A stretch of 64,000 nt of DNA from Desulfuromonas acetoxidans DSM 684 (GTDB lineage Bacteria; Desulfobacterota; Desulfuromonadia; Desulfuromonadales; Desulfuromonadaceae). This document shows positions 9,254-18,829 of the stretch, in pieces (positions within the stretch are counted from its first letter, which is position 1; each line of letters starts with the position of its first letter). Under the pieces are notes generated by a model, which ran no database searches, was not told where the DNA came from, and saw only the letters and a program-made list of their open reading frames with translations. A program made the position numbers and the translations under genes. The DNA is taken from assembly GCF_000167355.1 (NCBI RefSeq), contig NZ_AAEW02000010.1, positions 84,176 to 148,175 on the forward strand. The letters are read 5' to 3'.

Positions 9254-10470
9254 CAGAAAACCACCGAAAGTCTGGCCGCAAAATAGCTCCAGTACCGTTT
9301 GGGAGCATCATTGATGACACTGAGTTGCATGGCGCTACCGTCGACATAGTGGTATTCAAACTTCAAATTACACCAGTCATTAATGTCGTAACGCACACCT
9401 GCACCGATATCCTTGCGCCAGCCTGTATAGGGTTCTGCCTGGGGGCGTTCATCGCTGTGCTTGTCATGTTTCATCCGATAAAATTCATCGTAAAGCAGCG
9501 AGAATGTCCAGCTTTCAACAGGGTTATAACAGACCATGACATACCAGGACTGTGTCGGACCATCCAAAGACGTTGAGCCGAAAATGGTTGTGGTTCTGTC
9601 CGTTTCACTGTATTCGCTGGCGATAAGCCACTGTTCAGCACTGTATTCTGCTGAAAAAACAAAGCGGTTATGTACCAGGGTGCTTCCTGCCGGTTGAGAC
9701 GAGTCGTTGAGATAAAGGCTTGCCTTGCTGTGAAAAAGGGTGAAGCTCAGGCGCAGTCCCAAGGGGGTGTTGTAAACCAAAGCACCACCGTACAGATCAT
9801 CACTTTCACGATCCAGAGATTCATAGCTGTCAGGGATTAATGGATTCTGTTTGCTGCCCGGCAGTGTGTTATTCCGCTCAATGATGGCCATGGCCGAGTT
9901 TACGTTGTTCTGTTCAAGCTGACTTTCGTCTGGCACGTCTGTTTGTCCGGTGAACAGGTGGTAATCCACATCGCCAAATTTTCCACAGGCAATATTGCCG
10001 TACACGCCGACACCGATATAGGCCAGATTGCTGTCGCGACGGCTTTCGTCATAAATACTTTGCGGCAGAAACACCATCGGCAACAGGAACTGTGAATCAC
10101 GCACCTCATTGTACAATCCCAAAGGCATTTTTACTTTACCGGCGCGAACACCGAAAAAATCCAGCGGGTGGTAATCGATAACGCCCCAATCCAGAACAAT
10201 GCGATTTTCGTTGTAATCACCCAGGTTACGGTAATATCCCTGAGCACCGATGCGTAACGATTGGAATGGCCGCCAGTTGAGATTGAGCCCAATATCGCTC
10301 ATCTTGATTGATCCTGAGCGACTGTGAGCCAGGAAGTTGTTGTTGTGACTGTTGATGTAGCCTTGTGAGGCAAAGCCGTGGAGTTGAATGTTCTCTCCCA
10401 AGTCTAATGCATGGGCCATACTGGTGAACAGAACAAGCACACAGAGGGTGGTGAAAAAAAGACGATGCAT
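9253..10470 (-). CDS. Outer-membrane porin-like beta-barrel
   Basis: 405 aa from MHRLFFTTLC, with a signal peptide ending SMAHA. Alternating amphipathic strands with many Tyr/Trp, and a C-terminal aromatic residue (SVVF) as in outer-membrane barrels. An upstream in-frame ATG (10578) lacks a signal peptide directly behind it, so the internal start is preferred although no strong ribosome site is seen. First gene of the three-gene operon with the binding protein and cyclase. Transported solute unknown. Confidence 0.78.
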   Translation of the reverse strand: MHRLFFTTLCVLVLFTSMAHALDLGENIQLHGFASQGYINSHNNNFLAHSRSGSIKMSDIGLNLNWRPFQSLRIGAQGYYRNLGDYNENRIVLDWGVIDYHPLDFFGVRAGKVKMPLGLYNEVRDSQFLLPMVFLPQSIYDESRRDSNLAYIGVGVYGNIACGKFGDVDYHLFTGQTDVPDESQLEQNNVNSAMAIIERNNTLPGSKQNPLIPDSYESLDRESDDLYGGALVYNTPLGLRLSFTLFHSKASLYLNDSSQPAGSTLVHNRFVFSAEYSAEQWLIASEYSETDRTTTIFGSTSLDGPTQSWYVMVCYNPVESWTFSLLYDEFYRMKHDKHSDERPQAEPYTGWRKDIGAGVRYDINDWCNLKFEYHYVDGSAMQLSVINDAPKRYWSYFAARLSVVF

Positions 10471-10690
10471 GTAAAACCCAGGACAGAAATAGGAAAAGTG
10501 GCCATCAATTGAAATCGGAAATGCCGATGAAAATAGCTCTTTCATTTTGCTTTTTCTATTTATTAATGTCAATGTCAAAAATGGCGAGGAGTGGTTTAAC
10601 GTGGTGTAAGCGAAGGGAAAAGTGACGGGGGGATGTGTTCAAAAGTGGGATGAAATTCTGTTTTGTTGGTCTGATGCGCTGCGCTGTGGA

Positions 10691-11533
10691 TTAGTGATCT
10701 GCTCGGCGAATGTAAACCAGCCAGTACAGCCCACCGACAAAGATACTGCCACCGACAAGATTACCCAAGGTGACAACCAGTAGATTGTCGATCCACATGC
10801 TTGACCAGTTCAATGAAGCCATAACGGTAGGGTCTGGCTCTATCATGGCCTGAACATTTGGCCATTGTCGGGCAAAAATACCCGCCGGGATGAAGTACAT
10901 ATTGGCAATTGCGTGCTCGAAGCCGGAAGCGACAAACGCCATAATCGGAAAGAAAATGCCGAGGATTTTACCGCCGATGTCCTGAGCCGCCATGGCCAGC
11001 AGGATCGCCAGGCAGACCAGCCAGTTACATCCCACGGCGCGGAAAAAATAGGCCAGATTATGGGAGCTGTCTGCCACGGGCTGGGAGACTTTGGCAACAG
11101 CAATCTTCACTGCGGATACTCCGATCGGCCCATCAAGAATCCCCGTTTGTCCGGCAATCATCCAGGCAAGAAACAGCGAACCGGCCAGATTGCCGATATA
11201 GACCAGCAGCCAGTTGCGCATCATGTCTTTCCAGGAGATCTGTCGTTGTAACAAAGAGACACTCATCAGGGTATTGCCGGTCCACAATTCTGAACCGGGA
11301 ATGATCACCAGCATCAGACCGAGACTGAATACCGCCCCCACCGCAAGCTTCTTCATGCCCAGCCAGGCAAAGTCACCTGTGCCAACGACTGTTGCCAGAT
11401 GTGCGGCAAAACCGATATATGCTCCCGCCAGAAAGCCGAGAACTAAAAGATCAACAAGGGGACGCTGCGCTTTTTGGGTCCCCCAGGGAACCAGAGCCTG
11501 TGCCAAGCCCTGAGGAGGGATGAAATTTGCCAT
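10691..11533 (-). CDS. Formate/nitrite transporter (FNT) family channel
   Basis: 280 aa, six membrane segments. FNT signatures are clear: PGSELWTGN in the second helix region, GCNWLVCLA, and FEHAIANMYFIPAG with the conserved central-pore His. Members carry formate, nitrite, hydrosulfide or acetate/lactate as weak acids; sequence alone does not choose. AAAGGAT precedes the ATG. The 490 bp behind it (11534-12020) hold no gene I can support. Confidence 0.9.
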   Translation of the reverse strand: MANFIPPQGLAQALVPWGTQKAQRPLVDLLVLGFLAGAYIGFAAHLATVVGTGDFAWLGMKKLAVGAVFSLGLMLVIIPGSELWTGNTLMSVSLLQRQISWKDMMRNWLLVYIGNLAGSLFLAWMIAGQTGILDGPIGVSAVKIAVAKVSQPVADSSHNLAYFFRAVGCNWLVCLAILLAMAAQDIGGKILGIFFPIMAFVASGFEHAIANMYFIPAGIFARQWPNVQAMIEPDPTVMASLNWSSMWIDNLLVVTLGNLVGGSIFVGGLYWLVYIRRADH

Positions 11534-12020
11534 GAAAATAATCCTTTCAATCTACATTGAAACCTGAATCAGTGAAGCTACCGGTGGCAGATCGCACAGC
11601 TCATTGAGCCGACTGAGCTTTGAAAAAATCACTACCGGATCTCTGGGGGCGACCCGGATTTTTTCAAACGCATTCAGCCCAAGCACGTGTACGCTCTTAT
11701 TCACCTTGATCTTACTGATGCGGGTGAAAGGGAATCATACCTATTTAAGAACAGTGTTGCAATTTTTACCGCCGACACGGGACTGTTGGCATTGTGTTGC
11801 GGCCGTGGCAAAGGGTTTCGTTTGTTTCGTAAATGAAATTAACGGGTTGTTAATTTAATGTTGCCTTTTTTTGTGTGGTGAACGCTGTGTATTAAATGCT
11901 TCAACGGCAGCTTGATATTGAAAAAAAAATGCATAAAAACAATTAAAAATAGAATGGTTTTTGCTGTTGTTTCAAAGAAGGGTCAGCAATGATAACACCT
12001 GTCGACGGCTCAAGAGCCTA

Positions 12021-13310
12021 TCACCAGAGGAGTGTAAAACGGGCGCCACCAAGCGGCGAGGCTTCCACCTGTACACTTCCGCCGTGCAGGGTGATGACTT
12101 GCTTGACGATGGCCAGGCCCAGGCCGTGACCGCCGGTCTCTTTACTGCGGCTGGAATCCAGACGGACGAACGGCTCGAAGATGCGTTCACGGTCGGCGAC
12201 GGGAATGCCGGGACCGTCATCATCAATATGGATCAGGCAGCGGTCTTCCTGCGTCTCGAGAGTGACGACGATTTGCTTTTCGGCATACTTTCCGGCATTG
12301 AGAATCAAATTGCTTACTGCCCGGGCCATGTCACGCGGTGCGATGCGTGCCCGCATCTTCTGAGCGTCATCGGCAATCAGGCAGATGACCGTTACCTTGG
12401 CCAACGCGGGTTTTACCTCCGTCACGGTCTGCATCAGCCAGGGGGCCATGAGCTGCTCTTCCCGACGGAGCCCCGGAGCTTCCCGATCAAAGCGGGCATG
12501 GGTCAGAAGTTCCGACACCAGTTCGTCTAATTCATCAACATCCCGGTTGATTTCGTTGAGAAACATGCGTTGATCGGTTTTATTTGCCGGAGCGTGCGCC
12601 ATTTCCAGAGCAAAGCGAATACGGGCGATGGGGGTGCGCAACTCATGGGAAACCGCCCGGGTCAGCTCCTTATGGGAGCTGATCAGCTGTTGTATCCGGC
12701 CGGCCATGTCGTTAAAGGTGTTGGCCAGGGGGGCCAGAGCCGAACGTTGCGGCAGTTGCGCCCTGGCACTGAAATCGCCCTGGCCGAAGGCCTGGGCTGC
12801 GTTGCAGATGGCGTTCAGCTTTGACCAGAACGGCCGTGCCCAGAGTAACGCCATCAGGCCGAAAAGCAGGGTGATGACCGCCCAGGACAAAAGATCGATC
12901 TGCACCGACGGGGCAAAATCCTTGACCGGACCCATGGCGATCACCGTGTCGGTTTTCGGGATGAGCCGGTAAAACATCTCACCGTTGTCTTTGACGACAA
13001 TGAGGTGTTTTGTCAACTGTTGCCGCTCCGCCGTCGTCACGTGCAGATGCCCTGAATCGGTCAGGGCGAGCGGGTAACCGAAGTGGTTTTGCAGCTGTTC
13101 TATCCGGCGCTTCTGCTCAGCGGGCGTGAGTGGCTGGAGCTCGTTCAACAAGAGCTGAAAGGTTCCCCGGGTCAGATCCCGCCAATAGGCGATGTACTCT
13201 TCGTGGTAATAGTCTTGCAGCGGTTTGCCGATCAACAGTGGCTGCATGTACTGCAATCCGACCATGCTGATCATGATAAACAGGAAAAAAGAGAGAAAAA
13301 TTCGCTTCAT
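12021..13310 (-). CDS. Sensor histidine kinase (RstB-like)
   Basis: 429 aa. TM1 near the N-terminus (IFLSFFLFIMISMVGLQYM), a short periplasmic domain with DYYHEEYIAYWRDL, TM2 about 145-162, HAMP, then the phospho-acceptor VSHELRTPIARIR, N-box NLILNAGKYA, DDDGPGIP and GGHGLGLAIVKQ. ATG 13310 has TTGAGG upstream and lies just behind the regulator stop. Organisation resembles RstB of enterobacteria. Adjacent to an outer-membrane protein gene, a plausible target. Confidence 0.92.
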   Translation of the reverse strand: MKRIFLSFFLFIMISMVGLQYMQPLLIGKPLQDYYHEEYIAYWRDLTRGTFQLLLNELQPLTPAEQKRRIEQLQNHFGYPLALTDSGHLHVTTAERQQLTKHLIVVKDNGEMFYRLIPKTDTVIAMGPVKDFAPSVQIDLLSWAVITLLFGLMALLWARPFWSKLNAICNAAQAFGQGDFSARAQLPQRSALAPLANTFNDMAGRIQQLISSHKELTRAVSHELRTPIARIRFALEMAHAPANKTDQRMFLNEINRDVDELDELVSELLTHARFDREAPGLRREEQLMAPWLMQTVTEVKPALAKVTVICLIADDAQKMRARIAPRDMARAVSNLILNAGKYAEKQIVVTLETQEDRCLIHIDDDGPGIPVADRERIFEPFVRLDSSRSKETGGHGLGLAIVKQVITLHGGSVQVEASPLGGARFTLLW

Positions 13311-13319
13311 CGGCACGCC

Positions 13320-14033
13320 TCAAGCCTGCAGGGCAAACAGGTAGCCTTGCCCCCAGACTGTTTTGATGCGCTGGGGCCGGTCCGCGTCATCTTCAAGTTT
13401 CTTGCGCAGGTGCGAAATCGTCAGATCCACCGACCTGTCCAGCCCGTCGTAATCAATTCCTCTCAGTTCGCGGTAAATGGTGGCGCGATCCAGAATTTGT
13501 CCGGCATGGCGTGCCAGCAGCCAAAGCAGATTGAATTCGTTGGTGGTGAGGATGACCGGCTGCTGATTCAGCAGCACGCTTTGCGCGGTGTGATTGATCC
13601 GCAATCCGCCGAAGACCAGTTCATTGATGGGCACCGAGGCGGTGTCTGTCTCAGCGGCGGTTTTCTCCACGCGGCGCAGCAAGGCGCGGATGCGCGCCAG
13701 CAGGACCCGGGGCTGTACCGGTTTCTTGACATAGTCGTCGGCCCCCATTTCCAATCCGGCAACCTGATCCATATCATCTTCAAGGGCCGTCAACATCAGA
13801 ATAGGGCCGCCGTATCCGGTGCGAACCTGTTGGCAGATGGTCAATCCGTCCAGGCCGGGCAACAGCAGATCCAGGACGACCAGGTCCGGCTGCTCGTCGA
13901 GAATTCGCGCCGGAGCGCTATCGCCCCGGCGTTCAATGGTGACGCTGAATCCCTGCTGGGTCAAATAAGAGGTGATCAGGTCCCCAAGCCTCTGGTCATC
14001 TTCAACCAGGAAAAGATGTTTTCGCATGGTCAT
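13320..14033 (-). CDS. OmpR-family response regulator (RstA-like)
   Basis: 237 aa. The receiver domain starts HLFLVEDDQRLG, with phosphorylation Asp in VVLDLLLPG, Thr in LMLTALED and Lys in VKKPVQP. The C-terminal winged helix ends SVDLTISHLRKKLEDD ... TVWGQGYLF. Start chosen at ATG 14033 (14027 equally possible); the longer frame to 14126 adds residues unlike the family. Followed after 9 bp by its kinase. Confidence 0.92.
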   Translation of the reverse strand: MTMRKHLFLVEDDQRLGDLITSYLTQQGFSVTIERRGDSAPARILDEQPDLVVLDLLLPGLDGLTICQQVRTGYGGPILMLTALEDDMDQVAGLEMGADDYVKKPVQPRVLLARIRALLRRVEKTAAETDTASVPINELVFGGLRINHTAQSVLLNQQPVILTTNEFNLLWLLARHAGQILDRATIYRELRGIDYDGLDRSVDLTISHLRKKLEDDADRPQRIKTVWGQGYLFALQA

Positions 14034-14416
14034 GTGGTTTGATTTCGTCTGTTGGGGGTTCAGCACGGCCTCGGCGGCGCCGATGGTCTGTGCGTCAATG
14101 ATAATGAAACTCCTGTCGCTCGACAAGCCGCAATGTTTTCCCGATGTAAAGACGCCGCAGGTTTGTTCATAACACGAAAGGGCACGGCGCAGTCCGTAGA
14201 TCTTTTGTCTGCATTTGTATGATTTTGTAGCCTCTGTCGGCCCGAACCGACGGCCGTCGCGGTGGTGACCTTACAAATCCAGACAAATTCATACACAAAT
14301 TCCACAGCTTGAGAGGCCTCTACGGCGTAACGTTGTGACGTGAAAACACGCGTCGGCAAAAGACGGCGCGTTAAGAACAATCCGACCTCGTCTTGATAAA
14401 CAAAAGGAGATTGATG

Positions 14417-15004
14417 ATGAAAAACATGACGTATCTGGTCCTGTCGGCTGTCGCGCTCGTTTTCGCGGCAGGTACGGCGTATGCAGGTGGTAGCGGTAAC
14501 GGTTTCTATGTCGGAGCGGCGGCTGTCGGTTCCGGAGTTGTGGTCGACAGTGGAGGCAACACGGATAAGCTTGATGGCGATTCAAATTTTTCCGGCGGGA
14601 TTTATGCCGGTTATAAGCACAGGATTTTTAAGGGAATGTTCGTCGCCGGTGAAGCTTTTTACCATGACACGTCTCAGGACGAAACGTTTTCCGACGGCGA
14701 CAGGCTGGAACTCGATAGCCAATATGGCGTGAAGACCCATATCGGCTATGAGTGGGACAGTTGGTCCGTCTACGGAATCCTCGGTGCCGCCGCCCTCGAC
14801 TATGAGATCACGCAGAATGGTGAGCAAACATCGGACGATCATTTCCGTGCCTTGTTGGGCGGTGGGGCCAGCTACCAGTACAATGAAAAGATCTCGACCA
14901 ATCTCGAAGTGACCACCTGCGGCGATGAGATCAGCATCGCCGGGGATAAAAACAAAACAATGGGTCTTGTCACTTTACGGCTGGGCGTGAGCTATCATTT
15001 TTAA
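14417..15004 (+). CDS. Small outer-membrane beta-barrel protein
   Basis: 195 aa: signal peptide MKNMTYLVLSAVALVFAAGTAYA, then a Gly-rich barrel (GGIYAGYKHRIFKGMFVAGEAFY) ending LRLGVSYHF with terminal Phe, the usual BAM signal. Eight-stranded OmpA/OmpX-like size. AAAGGAG sits 4 nt before ATG 14414 and 7 nt before ATG 14417; the second is preferred. Divergent from the RstAB-like pair, so possibly its target. The intergenic region 14034-14413 contains no obvious operator. Confidence 0.82.
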   Translation: MKNMTYLVLSAVALVFAAGTAYAGGSGNGFYVGAAAVGSGVVVDSGGNTDKLDGDSNFSGGIYAGYKHRIFKGMFVAGEAFYHDTSQDETFSDGDRLELDSQYGVKTHIGYEWDSWSVYGILGAAALDYEITQNGEQTSDDHFRALLGGGASYQYNEKISTNLEVTTCGDEISIAGDKNKTMGLVTLRLGVSYHF

Positions 15005-15095
15005 CGGGCTGTTGAAAAACAGCCTGTAAGCAAGACGGAAAATCGCCTTTTCGGATTGCCTCGTTGAAAAGCTCCCGGATGGGACTTCTGTCAAG
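15005..15095 (-). repeat. Dispersed intergenic repeat, copy B, with palindromic end
   Basis: Read on the minus strand it runs AAGTCCC-ATCCGGG-AGCTTTTCA, CGAAAAGGCGATTT, GTCTTGCTTACA, then GGCTGTTTTTCAACAGCC. The first blocks match 5269-5336; the palindromic end recurs at 27961-27978. Probably also terminates the outer-membrane protein gene. Confidence 0.6.
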
Positions 15096-15192
15096 TCGAT
15101 CAGGTGAACTCGGGGCTGCTTGGCACCTACGTCGAAGCAGCCCCGAAAAGGTTGGTTCTGTCGGGATTTCTCCGTGATGATCACGTCCGGGG

Positions 15193-16215
15193 TTATTTTT
15201 TTTCAACAAGCTTGTCGGCCAGTGTGCCAACCGTAATGGCAAACCGGTGCGACCGGTTCCAGCGCAGTAACGCGCGAAAATTATCATACACCAGATAGGT
15301 GGGGCCATTCAGACCATCCGGAGCAATCAACGAGGCGCGAAGTTCGGATGATGGCAGGGGCGAATCATTGAGTTGCCGAACACCATGCTCTCGCCATTGC
15401 GCCAGCGGCAATCGTGTTTTAAGCCCGATCAGGTTGTGGTTAAGATCTTTCGGAACCGTGACCTGGCGTCCCCAGGTTTGACCCGTCTGCCAATGTGCCT
15501 TTTCCAGGTAGTTGGCCATCGAGGCGAAAATGTCAGGAATTGTCGCCCAAATATCGATGCGACCATCCTTATTACCGTCGATAGCGTAATGATAAAATGA
15601 CGATGGCATAAATTGGCATTGTCCCATCGCGCCCGCCCAGGAACCTTTCATGCGTGCCAGAGAAACATGTCCTTCATCAAGTATTTGCAAGGCTTTCAAA
15701 AGCTCTTTACGGAAATAATCACCTCGGCGTGAATCATAGGCGAGGGTTGCCAGGGCCTGAATAACCGAAAAGTTACCGGAATAAGCACCGTAATGGGTCT
15801 CAATTCCCCATAGGGCGATCAGATAGCGGCGCGGCACGCCGTAGCGTTGTTCAACCCGTGTCAGCCAGGTGGGGTAGCGCTCCAGCATGGTTCGACCATG
15901 CTCAATACGAGTGCCATTGATTTTTCCGGCCATGTAGCGCTGGAGGGTCGCTTTTTTTTCCGGCTGATTGCGATCGTGATGAATCACCTTTTTTTTGGGT
16001 TGGCGAATGCCGGATAAGGCGTTGTCAACCGTTGTGGCTGAAATCCCTGCAGCGATGGCATCCTGTCGCAAAACAGCCAGCCATTCGGTGAACTGATTCG
16101 AAGCCGTTGCAGCGCCCAGTGACATTGGCCACAATAACAGGACGGCAAGCAAAAGCCACCACTGCAGCGATGGGGGAGATGTCTGTGATGTTTTCAAAGG
16201 TTGTTTTGACAGCAT
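15193..16215 (-). CDS. mltB: Lytic murein transglycosylase, MltB family
   Basis: 340 aa with an N-terminal hydrophobic export segment. Cleaves the MurNAc-GlcNAc bond of peptidoglycan. Seen: RYGVPRRYLIALWGIETHYG with the catalytic Glu in GIETHYG, WAGAMGQCQFMPSSFYHYA, and DGNKDGRIDIW, all typical of the MltB/Slt35 family. No lipobox, so the soluble (Slt35-like) or N-terminally anchored form. A GTG at 16221 is an alternative start; neither has a strong ribosome site. Confidence 0.88.
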   Translation of the reverse strand: MLSKQPLKTSQTSPPSLQWWLLLAVLLLWPMSLGAATASNQFTEWLAVLRQDAIAAGISATTVDNALSGIRQPKKKVIHHDRNQPEKKATLQRYMAGKINGTRIEHGRTMLERYPTWLTRVEQRYGVPRRYLIALWGIETHYGAYSGNFSVIQALATLAYDSRRGDYFRKELLKALQILDEGHVSLARMKGSWAGAMGQCQFMPSSFYHYAIDGNKDGRIDIWATIPDIFASMANYLEKAHWQTGQTWGRQVTVPKDLNHNLIGLKTRLPLAQWREHGVRQLNDSPLPSSELRASLIAPDGLNGPTYLVYDNFRALLRWNRSHRFAITVGTLADKLVEKK

Positions 16216-16427
16216 AGTCACTTTTATCGCGGGGAATTGTTAGTTGCTGATAACAGTTTCACCTGTTTCTGTAAACCCTTTTAAGTCCCCTGTGCATCAA
16301 AAAAAAATATATATAGGGAAATGCAAATATTTGCAGCCGCAATATCGGAATTATCGATGTGACAAATTTTTAGCGCCTATGTATGATGCTGTTATCTGTT
16401 TTTCTTATTTGCGGGTGGCGTTTCATC

Positions 16428-17258
16428 GTGAATTTACACATCGACACATTGTGGCACCAAGGTTCAGGCCAATTTAACGAAGATCGGGTTCTTATCGAAG
16501 ACAACCTGTTCGGGGTGTTTGATGGTGCCTCCAGTCTGGTCAAAAATCTTTATGATGAAAAAAGCGGGGCCTGGTGGGCGGCGCAGGTCGCGGCTGCGGA
16601 GTTTGCCTGCAATGATGATGATCTGCTGAATCTGGCGCGGCGATCCAACCGTCGGTTACGCGCGGCCATGGAGCAACATGGTGTTGATGTGGCGGATAAG
16701 TTACAGCGGTGGAGCACCAGTGCTGCCGTATTTCGGATGAACGGTGACGACCTCGAATGGGTGCAGACCGGTGATTGCCTGATTATGGCGATTGACCGGG
16801 ACGGACAGCACCGGTTGCTGACGCCGTATTATAACCATGATGCGGAGACGTTACTTCAGTGGCAGCAGGAACCCGGAGAAACCGTTGATGATGCGTTGCG
16901 TCGTTTGCGGCCGCAGATTGAGCGGGTACGCCAGCGGATGAATGAAGATTATGGTGTGCTGTGCGGTGACGAGCGGGTGGAATCCTTTCTCCACCATGGT
17001 CGGATACGTCATGGTGAGTTCAGCCATGTCCTGGCGTTCAGCGATGGCTTGTTTCCCCCGTCTTCGGCTGGTGATGATCCTGATTTTGAGGCCATTGCCG
17101 AGCGTTATCTAGAAGATGGCCTCGACGGTGTCGGGCGCTGGGTGCGCCAGCAGGAGAAAGCCGACCCGCATTGTCGTCAGTTCCCCCGGTTTAAACCCCA
17201 CGATGATATGGCCGCCATTGCTGTGTGTCTGGCTCCCGAATCCGCACGCAAAGCGTGA
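16428..17258 (+). CDS. PP2C-family protein phosphatase
   Basis: 276 aa from a GTG preceded by GGTGG (an ATG at 16383 gives 15 more, hydrophobic residues). Metal-dependent Ser/Thr phosphatase hallmarks: NEDRVLIEDNLFGVFDGAS near the start (acidic metal ligands), LEWVQTGDCLIMAI, LAFSDGLF and PHDDMAAIAV near the end. Substrate unknown. No kinase or anti-sigma gene is adjacent; the next gene converges. Confidence 0.82.
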   Translation: MNLHIDTLWHQGSGQFNEDRVLIEDNLFGVFDGASSLVKNLYDEKSGAWWAAQVAAAEFACNDDDLLNLARRSNRRLRAAMEQHGVDVADKLQRWSTSAAVFRMNGDDLEWVQTGDCLIMAIDRDGQHRLLTPYYNHDAETLLQWQQEPGETVDDALRRLRPQIERVRQRMNEDYGVLCGDERVESFLHHGRIRHGEFSHVLAFSDGLFPPSSAGDDPDFEAIAERYLEDGLDGVGRWVRQQEKADPHCRQFPRFKPHDDMAAIAVCLAPESARKA

Positions 17259-17301
17259 ATCCTTTCAGCCGATCCATGCTGACACTCCGGCGCTAATGGC
17301 T

Positions 17302-18546
17302 TCACTGGTTCAGACGTAAAACCTGCTCATAAACCTTCTCAATTCTGCAGAAGGTACTTTCCCATTCATAATTGTGAATCACGTTCTGCACCACTTGTGG
17401 TGGACTGAGGGTCGGATTGTTTTCGATTGCTGTCAGTTGAGCTGTAATTTTATCCTGCAGTCTCTCGATGAAATCCTCTTCGCTATCGGGGTGAGGATGG
17501 TCGATAGTTTCCATTTCGGGCAATTCAACACGTTGCAGCCAATCGCAGGTCAGTGGACCAAAAACCTCTTTGATCCCTGGCAGATTGGTCGTGACCACCC
17601 GGCAACCACAGGCCAGGGCTTCAAGGACCACCAGTGGCACCCCTTCAAAAAAGGACGGCAGAATAAACAGGTGGCTCTTTTTAAGAATCTCAGCCAGTTG
17701 ATCGGGTTTGAGACTGCCATGCAGGGTAACGCTGTTGCCGAGTTGCCGGGCCAGGGCGATGATCTCGTTTTTCTCCTCCCCTTTACTGTCACCGATCAGG
17801 TGAAAATGCCACCTTTTCTGTTTGAGGCGTTGCAGGGCTTTGATGAGCCAGGGAACGCCTTTGGCGCGACTGAGTTTGCCGACATAGACGATCTGAGTGG
17901 GATCGGTTGGCTTTTGGTCTGTTTGCGGGGCTTGGAACAGAGCGCTGTTAAACCCGGCACCGACAACGTGAATCCGTTGCTGATCGATTTCATACTCTTG
18001 GCTGATCTGTTCTTTTTGCCCTTCATTTAACGCACAGATTGCATCAACCTGACGACAGCCGTAGAGCACTTGAGGCTGTAAATGGCAGCAGGTGTGAAAC
18101 TGGCGGAGATCGGAACCGTGGCAACTGGCAACCATGGGGATCTCCGGGAAGCGTTGTCGCGCCAGCGAGGTGAGTAACCACAGGTGATGTGCGTGGATGA
18201 TGTCGGGTTGCCAGCGTTGGATCGCTGAACGCAGTCGCGCGTCAAAGCAGGCTTCATAGCGGGCCAGATCCTCTGCAGTGAGATCACAGAACCGGGCGCT
18301 GGGGTAAGGCATCACATCGCTCATGCCGACCACCTGAAAGTCCGTGTCCTGTCCAAAACGAACCAGTTCCGGTTCAGCGTTGCAGGGCAGGTGTCCGCAG
18401 TGGTCGGCAAAGTGAAAATCGTTGGGAACTCCGGCCAGCAGGAAATTGTCATGCCCTTGAAGACGGGCATGCTCCATGATGGCCTGTAAATACATTCCGC
18501 TTCCGGTCGAAGCGGGAATCTGGCTGAGGATATGGAGTATTTTCAC
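17302..18546 (-). CDS. Glycosyltransferase family 4
   Basis: 414 aa GT-B fold. N-terminal acceptor domain begins MKILHILSQIPASTGSGMYL; the donor domain has IVYVGKLSRAKGVPWLIKAL, LHGSLKPDQLAEIL and PSFFEGVPLVVLEALACG, the E-x7-E nucleotide-sugar motif of GT4 retaining enzymes. GTG start. An isolated gene with no surrounding polysaccharide cluster, so its product is unknown. Confidence 0.88.
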   Translation of the reverse strand: MKILHILSQIPASTGSGMYLQAIMEHARLQGHDNFLLAGVPNDFHFADHCGHLPCNAEPELVRFGQDTDFQVVGMSDVMPYPSARFCDLTAEDLARYEACFDARLRSAIQRWQPDIIHAHHLWLLTSLARQRFPEIPMVASCHGSDLRQFHTCCHLQPQVLYGCRQVDAICALNEGQKEQISQEYEIDQQRIHVVGAGFNSALFQAPQTDQKPTDPTQIVYVGKLSRAKGVPWLIKALQRLKQKRWHFHLIGDSKGEEKNEIIALARQLGNSVTLHGSLKPDQLAEILKKSHLFILPSFFEGVPLVVLEALACGCRVVTTNLPGIKEVFGPLTCDWLQRVELPEMETIDHPHPDSEEDFIERLQDKITAQLTAIENNPTLSPPQVVQNVIHNYEWESTFCRIEKVYEQVLRLNQ

Positions 18547-18829
18547 GTCTGCAGCGTCCTGATGGTGAAATAATGGGTGTCTAATTTTTTACAGATTAGC
18601 ATTTTCAATGCTGCTCGGCAAAGTGATTACGTTTACCTTTGAATGTTTGTTGAATAGACAGTCTGTATTTTTTAGCCGGGTTTGATCCGTCTCGTTCTAA
18701 CGTCCAATTTTAAACTTCTTTCGACTTTTTATCCCGATCTAACAAATGGCGCGCATAAACAGTCAGTCGGCGTGGTGAGAGTGTGGGCACGATGACTATT
18801 GTCTTCGATTTGACTGAATGGAGGATGCG

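Noticed and set aside
11604..11858. 84-codon frame in the gap beside the FNT gene
   Set aside because: No ribosome-binding site and no protein-like pattern.
17230..17260. ACGCAAAGC as part of a GEMM (c-di-GMP) riboswitch
   Set aside because: It lies inside the end of the PP2C coding sequence and none of the remaining riboswitch core is present.
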